This document shows, in pieces, positions 35,175 through 45,557 of a DNA stretch of 64,000 nt. The DNA is from Muricea muricata (lineage: Eukaryota; Cnidaria; Anthozoa; Malacalcyonacea; Plexauridae). Every line of letters begins with the position of its first letter. Position 1 is the stretch's first letter. The DNA lies in the NCBI GenBank assembly GCA_963855995.1, contig OY979716.1:36581818-36645817 (forward strand). The letters are read 5' to 3'. Under the pieces are notes generated by a model. The model worked only from the letters and a program-made list of their open reading frames with translations, had not been told where the DNA came from and did not search any database. Both the position numbers and the translations under genes were made by a program.

Positions 35175-35389
35175 TCTGTTAAGTTACTTCTAGGCACTAC
35201 TGTAAGTATTCGGATGGATTTCAACGAGCATCGGTGATACAGCCGATTCCGTTTTACCCTGAAACGACATGCGTTCACAACGCATGTTGGGCTATTAAAA
35301 CTTGACCGTTTCTAAGGTCAAATGACATTGTTTCTAAGGGGCGGGGTTTACGTTAGATAGAAGCCGTTTTTACTCGGCATTTTACATGT

Positions 35390-36507
35390 GCTTGGTTGAT
35401 AAAAAAAGCTATCGAGAAGACGAAAACCATGTCTATGATGTCTGTAGTGAAAGTTATTTACGACTATTATGCTACGAAGAGGGTAACGCTGATTTTTATG
35501 ATGAAAGAAGATCTAATGAATTTATCTTATGATGAATTCAAAACACGTCTTGAAGACGAGTTCATCTTTGAGACTGGTAATTTTGGAGGATGGTGCGGAA
35601 GTTGATTTGTCGTCGTCTTATTTTAATTTCCAAATAAAGGGATTGTTAGAAAAGGAGAAAAATATCATGATAAAGGCCTTTGCATTTGATTCTCCTGGCT
35701 TGCACATCACAAACAGTTCGTCGCTGTCAGGTGTGGAAAAGGCAAGTAGAGACGATATCCTTGGCAGAGCTACACGTGTTGAATTGACTGGTCGGTCATT
35801 GCGAGCAAAACGATCTATTTCTTTGCCTGCACCAACACCTTTGTTCGACGAATCAGATGACGAAGACGATGCAGAACAGCAACGAACAATAATGCTTCCT
35901 TTAGAAAGATATGAAAAAAACAACCAAAAGGCAGTGGAGATATCCAACGTTTGTTGAAAACCAAAAAACAAGAGCTCGCAAGTTGTGAGAGCAAAATTTG
36001 ACTGGCTTCGCAGCAGAATGCAGAAAATGAAACGGCTGTAAACCTAACAACATGCGGTAAATGCCACCTAAAACTAGGACATACTAAAAAGTGATGCAAT
36101 TTCAGTCCTTGTAAATCGGCGTACTCGTTTGGATATCTTTCAAAACATGTCAGTGAAAAAATTAAAATTTCCAATTTGCAAAGAGAAGTTGCTAAACTGG
36201 AAGGAAATCTTTCAACAGCTCAAAACGAAATCCAAAATGCAGAGATGCTATAAATAAAGTGACAACGTCCGTCCCAAAACAAATAGAAGATGTAATTGTT
36301 GCGGAATTACCATGCAGATACGCTCCGAACGGTCATAGAAACTGGACACTTTTAAACAAGGACGTTGCCATTCTGCAGAAAAATTTACATGGAAAACTTC
36401 CCTCAAGACAAAATGTACTCCAACTCCTTCACAGCGTGATCCTTGATTCTTCTATCCCACTAACCGATCACCGCATGAGTTCACAGAAACGTCTACTTTC
36501 ATATTAA
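35390..36507 (+). pseudogene. Zinc-knuckle protein gene of unknown function, broken
   Basis: The first frame (35396-35600) encodes a small basic domain followed by LSYDEFKTRLEDEFIFETGN. After a one-base shift near 35575 the next frame (to 35957) reads VILEDGAEVDLSSSYFNFQI. The order and spacing could suit a PB1/ubiquitin-like fold, but I am not sure. An acidic linker (DESDDEDDAEQQ) follows. Past another shift there is a heptad-like stretch and, near 36050, CGKCHLKLGHTKK, then CNFSPCKSAYSFGYLSKH, a Cys/His cluster of zinc-knuckle type that I associate with repetitive cnidarian proteins of unknown role. A C-terminal piece (36259-36507) reads PCRYAPNGHRNWTLLNKDVA. Several stops show that it is dead. 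Confidence 0.4.
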
Positions 36508-36830
36508 TATGGCATCGTTTTCCCCACAGATAATGACGGAGGAAACAGTATCATTGAGCGGTCAACTGTAGTCTCTTCAGCGTCAAAACCCGCAAATAGA
36601 TCGGGTTGCACGTTAAGCAAGGCAAGTTTGAGTTGTTTCCCTGCCCAATCGACTGCTGTATTAGTTGCAACGTTCAACTCGTGACATATGTCCTCTGGTT
36701 TCACATCGCGACACTACCAATACATGAACTTGAGAATTTCTTCTATCGTAATATTACTTTTCTCAAACCAACTACCTTGTCGTATCGACATCTCTATTTT
36801 GTGTTGTCGGAGACTAATATAAAGTGGGCT
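36504..36830 (-). pseudogene. Merlin/ISXO2-like transposase N-terminal fragment
   Basis: The minus-strand frame reads IRQGSWFEKSNITIEEILKF, then MYW, TAG (about 36716), and continues VKPEDICHELNVATNTAVDW. The pattern R.GSWFEKS.lt.eeil.f.YWW...TAVDW is typical of the N-terminal helix-turn-helix part of Merlin (IS1016/ISXO2-like) transposases. The DDE catalytic domain that should follow is not found; the frame drifts and stops at 36504. Confidence 0.65.
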
Positions 36831-36947
36831 ATGCATGTAAGACCATATTAGGAACTTTGATTGACATTCCAGCACAAGCATGTGAAAAATATATTCTGAG
36901 AGCGCCAGGGAGCGAGAGTGATATTGTGATATTATTTGTATCTTTAT

Positions 36948-37266
36948 CAATCTCGTACCCAGAGCAATGCCTGTTTGCGGGTTAGGCTGGCATTGGCTCT
37001 GGGGAAACGGAATGAACTGCGTATGATTTCATACGCGCTCACTTAATGCGCATGCTCTCCACTAATAGGCTGTGCTTTATTTATTCGGGCTCAACTGTTG
37101 TATTTATGATTATTTTGCTGGAAATAAAGCATAGCCTATTAAGTGAGCGCGTATGCGAGCATGCGCATTAAGTGAGCGCGTATGAAATCATACGCAGTTC
37201 ATTCCGTTTCCCCAGAGACAATGCCAGCCTAACCCGCGAACAGGCATTGCTCTGGGTACGAGATTG
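36948..37266. mobile_element. 319-bp foldback MITE with 9-bp target duplication
   Basis: The termini CAATCTCGTACCCAGAGCAA and the reverse complement of the right end are identical. The arms stay paired for about 109 bp with only two mismatches, then partly beyond (AATAGGCT.TGCTTTATTT). The flanks carry the perfect direct repeat TATCTTTAT at 36939-36947 and 37267-37275. A 9-bp duplication with long terminal repeats suggests a Mutator-like or Merlin-related non-autonomous element; a Merlin transposase fragment lies just upstream. Confidence 0.9.
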
Positions 37267-37352
37267 TATCTTTATTATTTGATCTTAAAATATATATTTC
37301 CTAAAATTAAATGATCTGCAGTCCCCTATTGCAAAGGGCAATTTGCAAAACG

Positions 37353-37370
37353 TGGCACCTATCCGACGGG
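37353..37370 (+). other. Candidate primer-binding site of the BEL/Pao element
   Basis: TGGCACCTATCCGACGGG begins with TGG (complement of a tRNA CCA end) and lies 20 bp before the gag start. It suits a tRNA primer site. The 5' LTR that should precede it is not recognisable; the MITE ends 87 bp upstream. Confidence 0.4.
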
Positions 37371-37389
37371 ATTTAAATTAAAGTGAGAA

Positions 37390-38637
37390 ATGACAACACA
37401 AAAGCCAGCGCTTGAGATCAAAACAAAACAACTGCAGATCACAGCGAAACGTACGACGAATATTTTAGACAAAGGCGATGAAGAGAGCATTGAACGGTAC
37501 CTGGCAACGTTAAGAACGATCATCAGCGATGTAGAGAAGTTACGACTAGCCGTCGAAATCGAGAAATTAGCGGCTGAAGAAGACACAAGCGAGTGGGAAA
37601 ACAATGTAAACGGGAAAATGCGGTTTGAGGTAGAATTACACGAAGAAAACTTAAACAGCAAGCAGAACTAGATCAAATGAACAAATGTCAAATCAAACGC
37701 CGAGTGAGCAAGATGACGGGAATATGCTGGGAATTCGAGCCAAATTACCAAAGTTAATTATTTCTAAGTTCAACGGCGAGTACACGGACTGGGTCAGATT
37801 TTGGGGACAATTTTCAGAGAACATAGATCAAACATCAATTGCCCCAATCTCAAAATTTTCCTATTTGAGAGAATTACTAGGCGAGAAAGTCAAGCATACA
37901 ATTGAAGCCTTGCCATTTACACCAGAAGGCTATAACAGAGCGAAAAGCATTTTACTCGACAAATATGCCAAACGTTCGGAAATTGCGAAAATCCACATCA
38001 GAGAAATTCTAGATTTGCCCACCATCTCCAGCACCAACATCAAGAAAATCCACGAATTCGCAGAGAAATTGAGCTATAACGTGCAAGCTCCAGAAACTAT
38101 GAAAAATCTCGAACAGGTCAACGGAGCGATGTCGATGACACTCGACAAACTGCCTACAATTCGAGGGGACCTGGTACGAACAGACCCCAAATGGAAGAAT
38201 TGGGATTTCTGCAAGCTTGTTGAAGCCCTCAGGCAATGGACTAAGCGAAACCCCCAGGACGATGCACATGGGGGCAAAACTCCGCCCGGAAGAGAGACAT
38301 CCTGTTTCACGCCTCACGGGGTATGAAACCCAGGGGTTGCATTTACTGTGATTCTAATGAGCATAAAGCAAATGATTGTTCAAAGGTGACGTCCGTGTCA
38401 GAGCGCAAACAAATATTGGCCAAACGAAGGCTATGCTTTAATTGTGCAAGCAAAATAGCTTGCAAAAAGTGTGGTAAACGCCATCACACGTCGATTTGTG
38501 ATACCAACGAAAAGCCGAACAACCGCGAGGTTGCCATGACGACCGGTGAGAAGAGCAAAGGAATTTTCCCGATCGTAGTTGTTGAAGTGAACGGCGTACG
38601 GTGTAGGGCCTTAATTGATTCAGGAGCAGGGAGCTAG
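37390..38637 (+). pseudogene. BEL/Pao retrotransposon gag and start of protease
   Basis: The first frame (37390-37671) encodes a charged coiled-coil-like N-terminus. After an in-frame TAG and a short shift, 37685-38326 encodes a gag core with KLPKLIISKFNGEYTDWVRF and FSYLRELLGEKVKHTIEALP, characteristic of the DUF1759 gag of BEL/Pao elements. The next frame (38323-38637) has two zinc knuckles (CIYCDSNEHKANDC and CFNCASKIACKKCGKRHHTS) and the aspartic protease start ALIDSGAGS, immediately followed by a TAG at 38638-38640. These parts normally package RNA and process the polyprotein. The breaks make this copy non-functional. Confidence 0.85.
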
Positions 38638-38640
38638 TAC

Positions 38641-40803
38641 GTGTCAGCCAAGTTAATCAATCTGTTAAAAGTGAAACCTGTTGATGTAGAGACAAAGAAT
38701 ATAGATATGCTTATAGCATCAAAAGCAGCGAGATTCGAAGTTTACAATCTAGAGTTCAACTCACTTGACCACCAGTTCAACCTTACCGCGAAGGTGACAA
38801 AAATCAACAAATCGGAACTGTTGACTGTCCCTAACCCCAACTATGTCCAGCTCTGCCAGAACCATCCCCACCTCAAGGGAGTAACCCTGAACAATGATAG
38901 CACCAAGCCCTCCCTTCCAGTCCACATTGTATTAGGAAGTGGCGATTACGCTAGAATAAAGACGGTGACGAAGCCACGAATTGGCAATGATGACGAGCCT
39001 ATTGCTGAACTGACCAAGTTCGGTTGGTTTCTAATGTCCCCGGGAAAGGAATTCGACCAAAAAACGTGATGATGCTGACGCAAACGACCCACGTGGATTA
39101 CGAAGAGTTGTGCCGGCTAGACGTGCTCGGGCTGGAGGATAGTTCGGACAACGACCAATCGTTTGTGTTTCAAGAGTTCAAGGAACAACTAACACGCTCC
39201 CTGGAGGGGTGGTACGAAACAGGGCTCCCCTGGAAGCCTAACCATCCCTCTCTACCCAACAACAAGCAGGGGGGTCTCAAACGGTTAACAAGTCTCCATC
39301 GAAAGTTGGAGAGAGACGGACTTTCTGAACAGTACGAGTCCATCATACGAGATCAATTAGCGTCCGGGATAATTGAAGAAGCACCAGTTGTTGCCCATGG
39401 AAAGGAATTCTACATTCCTCATAAATGCGTGATACGAAAATCGGCTGAAAGTTCGAAGATGAGAATTGTATATGACGCTTCTGCCCGAGATTCGTCCGAC
39501 CTACTATCACTTAACGACTGCCTTTACAAGGGCCCACCTTTACAAAATAAGTTGTGGGACATGCTCGTACAACAGAGATCGTTTCCCGTAATTATCTCCG
39601 GTGACATCAAGCAAGCCTTTCTGCAGATAAGAGTACGTGAAAGTGAACGGGACGCGCTCAGATTTCATTGGAGTTCCGCTCCTGATTTAGAAACAGTAAC
39701 ATATCGATTTACAAGAGTGCTCTTTGGTTTAGCACCATCGCCCTTTCTACTCGGGGGAGTACTGGAACACCACCTTAGTTCATGGTCAAAGAAGTATCCC
39801 GATGAAGTTGAGCGACTTCGCCACAGTCTTTATGTTGATGATATCCTAACTGGCGGCAAAGACGTCACCCAAGCACGACTACACAAGTCTACTGCCACAG
39901 AAATAATGAATGATGCAAAATTCGAGTTACATAAGTGGAACTCAAACGTTTCTTAGCTAGAGGATGAGCGCCGTACACCTGATGATGATCAATCCTTCGC
40001 GAAGCAGCAATTTACAAGTTCTACCAAACCAGTCGAAGTTACTCGGTCTCAAGTGGAACAAGTTCACCGATACCATCTCCGTGGAGTTCCCTGAATGTAC
40101 CTCTGCTACCACCAAACAAGATCTTCTAGCAACTCTAGCGAAGATATATGACCCCCTGGGGCTTGCATCGCTGATAACCTTGCGAGGCAAACTTATTTAC
40201 CGAGATGCATGCGACTCTAAAGTCAGCTGGGATGCTGACCTCCCACATAAACTCCAGCAACAATGGCAAAAATTCGCTAATTCCCTCCCAAAAACTGTAA
40301 GCACGCCAAGACCTGTATAGCACCATTTCGACAACCTGTGCAGTCGGTCCAACTGCACGCATTTGGGGATGCGTCTATGGACGGCGTCGGCGCAGTTGTC
40401 TACTCGGTGGTCCATCAAGAAGGCGGTGTCACGACATCCCTAGTAGCAGCAAAGTCTCGCCTTGCTAAAAAGAGTCTGACGGTTCCCAGGTTAGAGCTGG
40501 TAAGCGCCCATATGTCCACTAACCTCGTGATTAACGTGAAGAACGCCTTCGTCAAACTACCGAAGCCAGACATCTATGCTTGGTTACACGGCACGGTGGC
40601 GCTACACTGGCTCCTCGGCAACGGTGAATACAAACAGTTTGTGGCCAACCGAGTCGGCAAGATAAAAAGGCATGGTGAAATACAGTGGAGATATGTACCA
40701 ACCGAAGAGAACCCGGCCAACGTCGCCAGTCGTGGCAGTGCAACTGTCTCGGGATCGTGGTGGAGCGGCCCAGAATGGCTGCCAGATCCAGGTCAATATA
40801 TTT
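38641..40803 (+). pseudogene. BEL/Pao pol: protease, reverse transcriptase, RNase H (no integrase)
   Basis: After the TAG, 38641-39069 continues the protease domain. A frame change near 39050 enters the RT (39024-39956), with NVMMLTQTTHVDYEELCRL, KMRIVYDASA, the motif A segment GDIKQAFLQI with Asp, and the active-site box YVDD near 39834. A TAG at 39954 and a shift near 40000 lead into the Pao-specific connection domain (LGLKWN, TLAKIYDPLGLASLITLRGK). Another break at 40318 precedes RNase H (AFGDASMDGVGAVVYS, PRLELVSA, VPTEENPANVASRG). The coding sequence runs directly into satellite DNA at 40804, so integrase and the 3' LTR are missing. Confidence 0.85.
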
Positions 40804-41915
40804 TAGAAAATTAAGTAGGTAACGCTCGTACGCATTTGGCTCAATGATTGTAAATATCATATTACGATGGCTGACATTTAAGTTAGAAAAACGCATACAG
40901 AAAAGTTATTCCCCAGAACTTGTGATATATCGTTAGAAAGAGCATGAAAATCCATATCATATATGTGAAAATAAAAAGAAATTATGGAATAGGTGACTAG
41001 AAAATTAAGTAGGTAGCGCTCGTACGCATTTGGCTCAATGATTGTAAATGTCATATTAGGTTTGCTGACATTTAAGTCGCAAAAACGCATACAGAAAAGT
41101 TATTCCCCAGAACTTGTGATATATCGTTCGAAAGAGCATGAAAGTCCATATTATAAACGTGAAAATAAAAAAATTTATTGAATAGGTATGTAGAAAATTA
41201 GATTGGTAGCAATGATACGCAGTTGGCTCATTGATTGTACACTAAACATCATATTACAATGACTGATATTTACGATGCATAAACACATACAGAAAAGTTA
41301 TTCCCCAGAACTTGTGATATATTGTTAGAAAGAGCATAAAAATCTAAATCATATATGCGAAAATAAAAAAAATTTATGGAATAGGTAACTAGAAAATTGG
41401 ATTGGTATCACTGATACGCAGTTGGCTCATTGATTTTACGCTAAGTATCATACTGATCTACTGATATTTGCGATGCATAAACACATACAGAAAAGTTATT
41501 CCACAGAAATTGTGATATATTGTTAGAAAGACCATGAAAATTTTTGCCATGTGTGTGAAGATAAAAAAAAATCTATAGAATAGGTAAGTAGAAAATAAAG
41601 TTGATGTTACTCATGCTCAATTCGTCTTGCGCATTTAATACTGATATTGTTTCAAATTTACTGATATTTAAAATGCAAAAACACATAGACAAAAGTTATT
41701 CCCGGGAACTTGTGATATATGGCTGGAATGAGCATAAAAATCTGTATCATTTATGTGAAAATAAAAAAATTCTATAGAAGAAGTAACTAGAAAATTAAGT
41801 TGGTAGCACTCATACGCAGATGGCTCATTGATTGTACAGTTAATATCATATTACAATGACTGACATTTAAGTTGCAGAGAAACATGGAGAAAATTTGTTC
41901 CCCAGAAATGGTAAT
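40804..41915. repeat. Satellite array, about 5.6 units of 193-199 bp
   Basis: Units start with TAGAAAATT-like sequence at 40804, 40998, 41191, 41390, 41589 and 41788. Each contains CATACAGAAAAGTTATTCCC near its middle and ends in AATAGGTAAC. Divergence between units is moderate. The array begins exactly where the BEL/Pao coding sequence is cut. Confidence 0.9.
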
Positions 41916-42142
41916 TTTTTATTTTAACCCCCAAAGCATAAGTCGCAAGAGCTGTAATTATTATTGCTTCAGAGACGAAAATTGAAAGTATTTGGAATGC
42001 TTAAAGCTTGATATAAATGTAAAAGGTGTTCGAATGATTGGAAATAGTAAGCATACCGCAGGTGGTCTTAATCTGTTTATTTAATCTCATAATGAATGTG
42101 GGGTGAATTTAGAGAGGAATGTGAGGACGAATATGGGGACCA

Positions 42143-42300
42143 ATGTGGGGACAGTTTCAAAGTATTATGAAACAAACTGCGACAACAGTCCTGCTTGGAT
42201 TATTGTCGCTTATTTCATTTTCAATGGGTCACGCAAGCTCACATGTCCATGAATTTTGGTCAGAACCCAACGTGTTGTGGATTGTTTTCGTTCTGCCAAC
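42143..42300 (+). pseudogene. Single exon of the unrecognised LPTG family, copy 2
   Basis: MKQTATTVLLGLLSLISFSM, then HVHEFWSEPNVLWIVFVLPT up to the CCAACAG^GTAACT donor. It aligns residue by residue with the exon at 12756-12892 (KQ..TVL......ISF..GHA...V.EFW.EP...W.V.VLPTG) and ends at the same codon position. No other exons were found nearby. Confidence 0.5.
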
Positions 42301-42520
42301 AGGTAACTTAATCCAGATATTTGTAAAATCTTTGGTGAATTTTGTGTATGAATGATTACCGACAATGAGACATATCACAACTAGGCCTAATCGCATTAAC
42401 GCACTTTTTTAACGTAATAATGCCAGTAGAAGATTAATTGGTTAGAAGATTAATGAATTGCCTAAATCTGGTTTTCCAATGCATTTTTTGCTCGCAAAGG
42501 AGCATGAACTTAGTTCATGT

Positions 42521-44058
42521 CTGAAATGGTAATAATATAGACAATGTGAAATATTCCATTCCTCGAAAACAATCGCGAGTTGAAATATAGCTAGTTAAGG
42601 AATCAATTATACCCGAACAATTAAACGTCGTAAACTAACATTAATATTCCCTAAATTCCATTCAACATAGCCTAGGGTCACTAGCCGTCAATCGTTATCT
42701 GTCGCCTTGCTTTCATTGAATATTAAATTATTAGCACACAACAAGACTGGTCACACTCATAAGCATAAGCATATATAAAGCTGACATAGTCTAAGCATTA
42801 GAAACGTAAAGACAAAAGAAGAAAAAGGAAATAACTGAAATTGAGTCTTTTAAAGTCCCACAGGACAACGATCTCTTTGCTATTTTTACTAGCTTGTGCT
42901 ATATGTTTGCGTCGTAGTGAGGACCTGGCTTGCTGTTCATTTTTGGTTGTTTGAGACTTGGTCCGTTTGCATCTCAAGTTGTCATGTTGATGTTACATGT
43001 GGTGATTTTGAAGGACGATTTTCTGCACAATGGCCGGGCTGCACATAGCATTGTGAATCGCCGTTAAAAAATTGGGCCTGTTACATCGGCTTTGTGTTCA
43101 GTTTAAACAGAACTGGAAACAGCTTTGATGTCGGCAAACGCCTGTGAAAAGTGACATTTTTTTGTCAGCACTTCCTGTTTTTACAAAATCCCCACAGTTA
43201 CCGCGTAGAGTAGTGGAGTTGAAAGAGCATAAGATGACAGTCAAGTACTCATTAAAGGCTGTTTTCCACTAGGCAGAATTTTCTGCACGCAGCGCAATTT
43301 CTTCTTTGTTTGTGAGCTCTTAAATGTGTACTTGACTTTCATCTTATGCTCTTTCAACTCCACTACGCGGTAATTGTGGGGATTTTGTAAAAACAGGACG
43401 TGCTGACAAAAAAATGTCAATTTTCGCAGGCGTTTGCCGACATCAAAGCTGTTTGCAGTTCTGTTTAATAAACCGAACACAAAGCCGATGCAGCAGGCCC
43501 GATTTTTAACGGCGATTCACAATGCTATGCGCAGCCCGGTCATTGCGTGCAGAAAATCGTCGTTGAAAATCACTTCACGTCACATCAACATGACAACTTG
43601 AGACACTAACGGACCAAGTCTCAAACAACCAAAAATGAGCAGCAAGCCAGGTCCTCACTACGACGCAAACATATAGCGCAAACTAGTAAAAATAGCAAAG
43701 AGATCGTTGTTCTGTGGGACTTAGAGTTTTAAAACTCAGTTTCAGTTATTTTCTTTTTCTTCTTTTGTTTTTACTTTTCTAATGCTTAGACTATGTCAGC
43801 CTTATATATGCTTATGATTATGATAGTGACCAGTCTTGTTGTGTGCTAGTAATTTAATATTAAATGAAAGCAAGGCGACAGATAACGATTGACGGCTAGT
43901 GACCCTAGGCTATGTTGAATGGAATTTAGGGAATATTAATGTTAGTTTACGGCGTTTAATTGTTCGGGTAATTGATTCCTTAACAAGATATATATCAACT
44001 CGCGATTTTTTTCGAGGAAATGGAATATTTCACATTGTCTATATTATTACCATTTCAG
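42521..44058. repeat. Giant 1.54-kb inverted repeat (arms about 720 bp)
   Basis: The outer ends are CTGAAATGGTAATAATATAG at 42521 and its reverse complement ending at 44058. The arms can be matched continuously: CCATTCAACATAGCCTAGGG against CCCTAGGCTATGTTGAATGG, and CATCTTATGCTCTTTCAACT against AGTTGAAAGAGCATAAGATG. Small substitutions and indels occur. The stem closes near 43243/43325 around an ~80-base loop. No coding sequence is evident. It is a foldback element or an inverted duplication. Confidence 0.9.
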
Positions 44059-44464
44059 AATGCGATAAACTGGTAAAGTCCATTCAAATTGGCTTTTAAA
44101 AAAATTCATGTCAGATATTCTTTTATATTTCATTGCTGTACAGAATACAGAGTATACATGACTGTTTTATATCACGTAGATATTTAAATACGGGTAAATT
44201 GGAGAAAAAATCATCATAGTGGTTTGTTTGTTACATTTAAGAAGGAAATTTTTGCTTAACTGATAAGGTTTTCCGGTTAGTTGTTTAAGCACTAATGTCA
44301 ATCGTTTATAAAGTAGGCCCTTCAGCAGATAGAGTGTTGAGGCGTTCAATTCATAACAATAGGTTACTTAATCGTTTTTAGTGCAAAGTTTGAAAGAAAC
44401 TTTGCAGTATTTTGATGAGTGGTGAAAGTTTACATCTGTCATTCACCTGGCATCTTTTTTCAGT
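44059..44464. other. AT-rich spacer between foldback and module 2 copy A
   Basis: No gene was seen. Confidence 0.35.
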
Positions 44465-44476
44465 GGCCTATTCCAG

Positions 44477-45177
44477 GAAAGGTCGGTCACAATTATCTGC
44501 AAATGTGATAAGAGGCCAAAAAAGACTTCTGAAGCAATCATAAAACACATAGAAAGGTGACATAAGGATGAAAATGGAAGAATCACCCTAAACTCCAGGC
44601 ATTTGGAAGTGCTCGAAGGTATTACTTGGGATCAGCCGCCACTAATTTTGCCTGACAAACAAGAGGATAAAGAATTGTTTTTACTTAAGCAGTTATATGG
44701 ATTTGACTCATTTAGAGAAGGGCAGCTAGAAGCCATAGGTTCCATCACAGATGGTAATGATACACTTGTTATAATACCAACTGGAGGTGGAAAAAGTCTA
44801 ATTTATTCTGTGGCTGCTGTTATTATGCAAGGTCTTACTGTAATTATACAACCATTAAAATTTATTATGGAAGAACAAACAGAGAAACTTCGAGCAAAAC
44901 AGATTCCTGCATTCTACTACAATTCGTCCCTTACAGATACTGAGATGGACTATGTTGTAAACACCTTGTGTAGGCAAGATTTACCTTATGCTGTTCTGTT
45001 TACTAGTCCTGAATGCATTTCTTCTCCAAAGCTACAGCATGTACTTAAAACAGGAATGATTTGGGGAAATTGAGCTTCATTGCAGTTGATGAGGCTCACT
45101 GCATTGATGCATGGGGTCATGGTGTTCGGCCAGATTTCCTAAAACTTGGACACCTGAAAGATTTTAATGTGCCTATG
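44477..45177 (+). pseudogene. RecQ-like helicase N-terminal half, copy A
   Basis: Contains the LILPDKQEDKELFLLKQLYG leader, Walker A IPTGGGKSLIYS and the region up to LFTSPECISSP. A one-base deletion near 45054 (copy B has ACATGGAATG, copy A ACAGGAATG) then shifts the frame before the DEAH box, which is still visible at about 45080 ([13 protein letters not shown]). It breaks off at 45177. It shares with copy B the TGA upstream of the conserved HKDENGRITLN segment, so that stop predates the duplication. Confidence 0.85.
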
Positions 45178-45238
45178 TATTATCAAATTCCTGATAACTA
45201 TTTTTTCCATTTTTAAAGTTTTACATTGTACAGCATAC

Positions 45239-45500
45239 TGTATTTCCTCTATTTAGCCCTCTGACCTCTGGAACTTACTTCTTTTTACCATCTTTCAAGT
45301 GGGGGCTTTTTGGAAGGGAGGCTGAATATGAGGTGTTAATAAATTTCATCCAAAGTTGGTTACAAACAGCATATTCCTCAAAATCGATTTTTTTTTTTAC
45401 AAAGCTAATTTCACATACACAGATGGTGGCTAGCTTTTGGGCAGGGGCTTATTAAAAAGGGGGCTAGAAAGAGTCAGGGGCTAAATAGAGGAAATACATG
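45239..45500. mobile_element. ~260-bp MITE, copy in module 2 A
   Basis: TGTATTTCCTCTATTTAGCC at the left end is inverted at the right (GGCTAAATAGAGGAAATACA), with G-rich/C-rich inner parts. Possible TA flanks suggest a mariner-like type. The same insertion is present in copy B at 54517-54780, so it predates the duplication. Confidence 0.7.
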
Positions 45501-45557
45501 TATATAGTACAGTACTCAGAGCTTTATTCAGTCTAACAATAACTGGTATCTCAAATC

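Larger units (their letters stand above)
32914..35206. mobile_element. 2.3-kb non-coding element with terminal inverted repeats and GC-rich subterminal repeats
   Basis: The left end (32914-32945) reads CTTACAGTACTACTGCCTAG then AAGTAACTTAAC. The reverse complement of 35178-35206 reads CTTACAGTAGTGCCTAG then AAGTAACTTAAC, differing only by a small indel. Just inside each end is a GC-rich repeat block that stands out from the AT-rich interior. No transposase fragment was recognised inside. The CAGTAGTG-like terminus is compatible with hAT, but no clean 8-bp target duplication was found. Confidence 0.65.

Noticed and set aside
35016-35278. Coding frames on both strands across the GC-rich block
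   Set aside because: Explained by stop-poor, repetitive CGCGGTT composition, with low-complexity translations.
40804-41915. CRISPR-like array
   Set aside because: Units are ~195 bp contiguous tandem repeats without unique spacers, in a eukaryotic sequence. This is satellite DNA.
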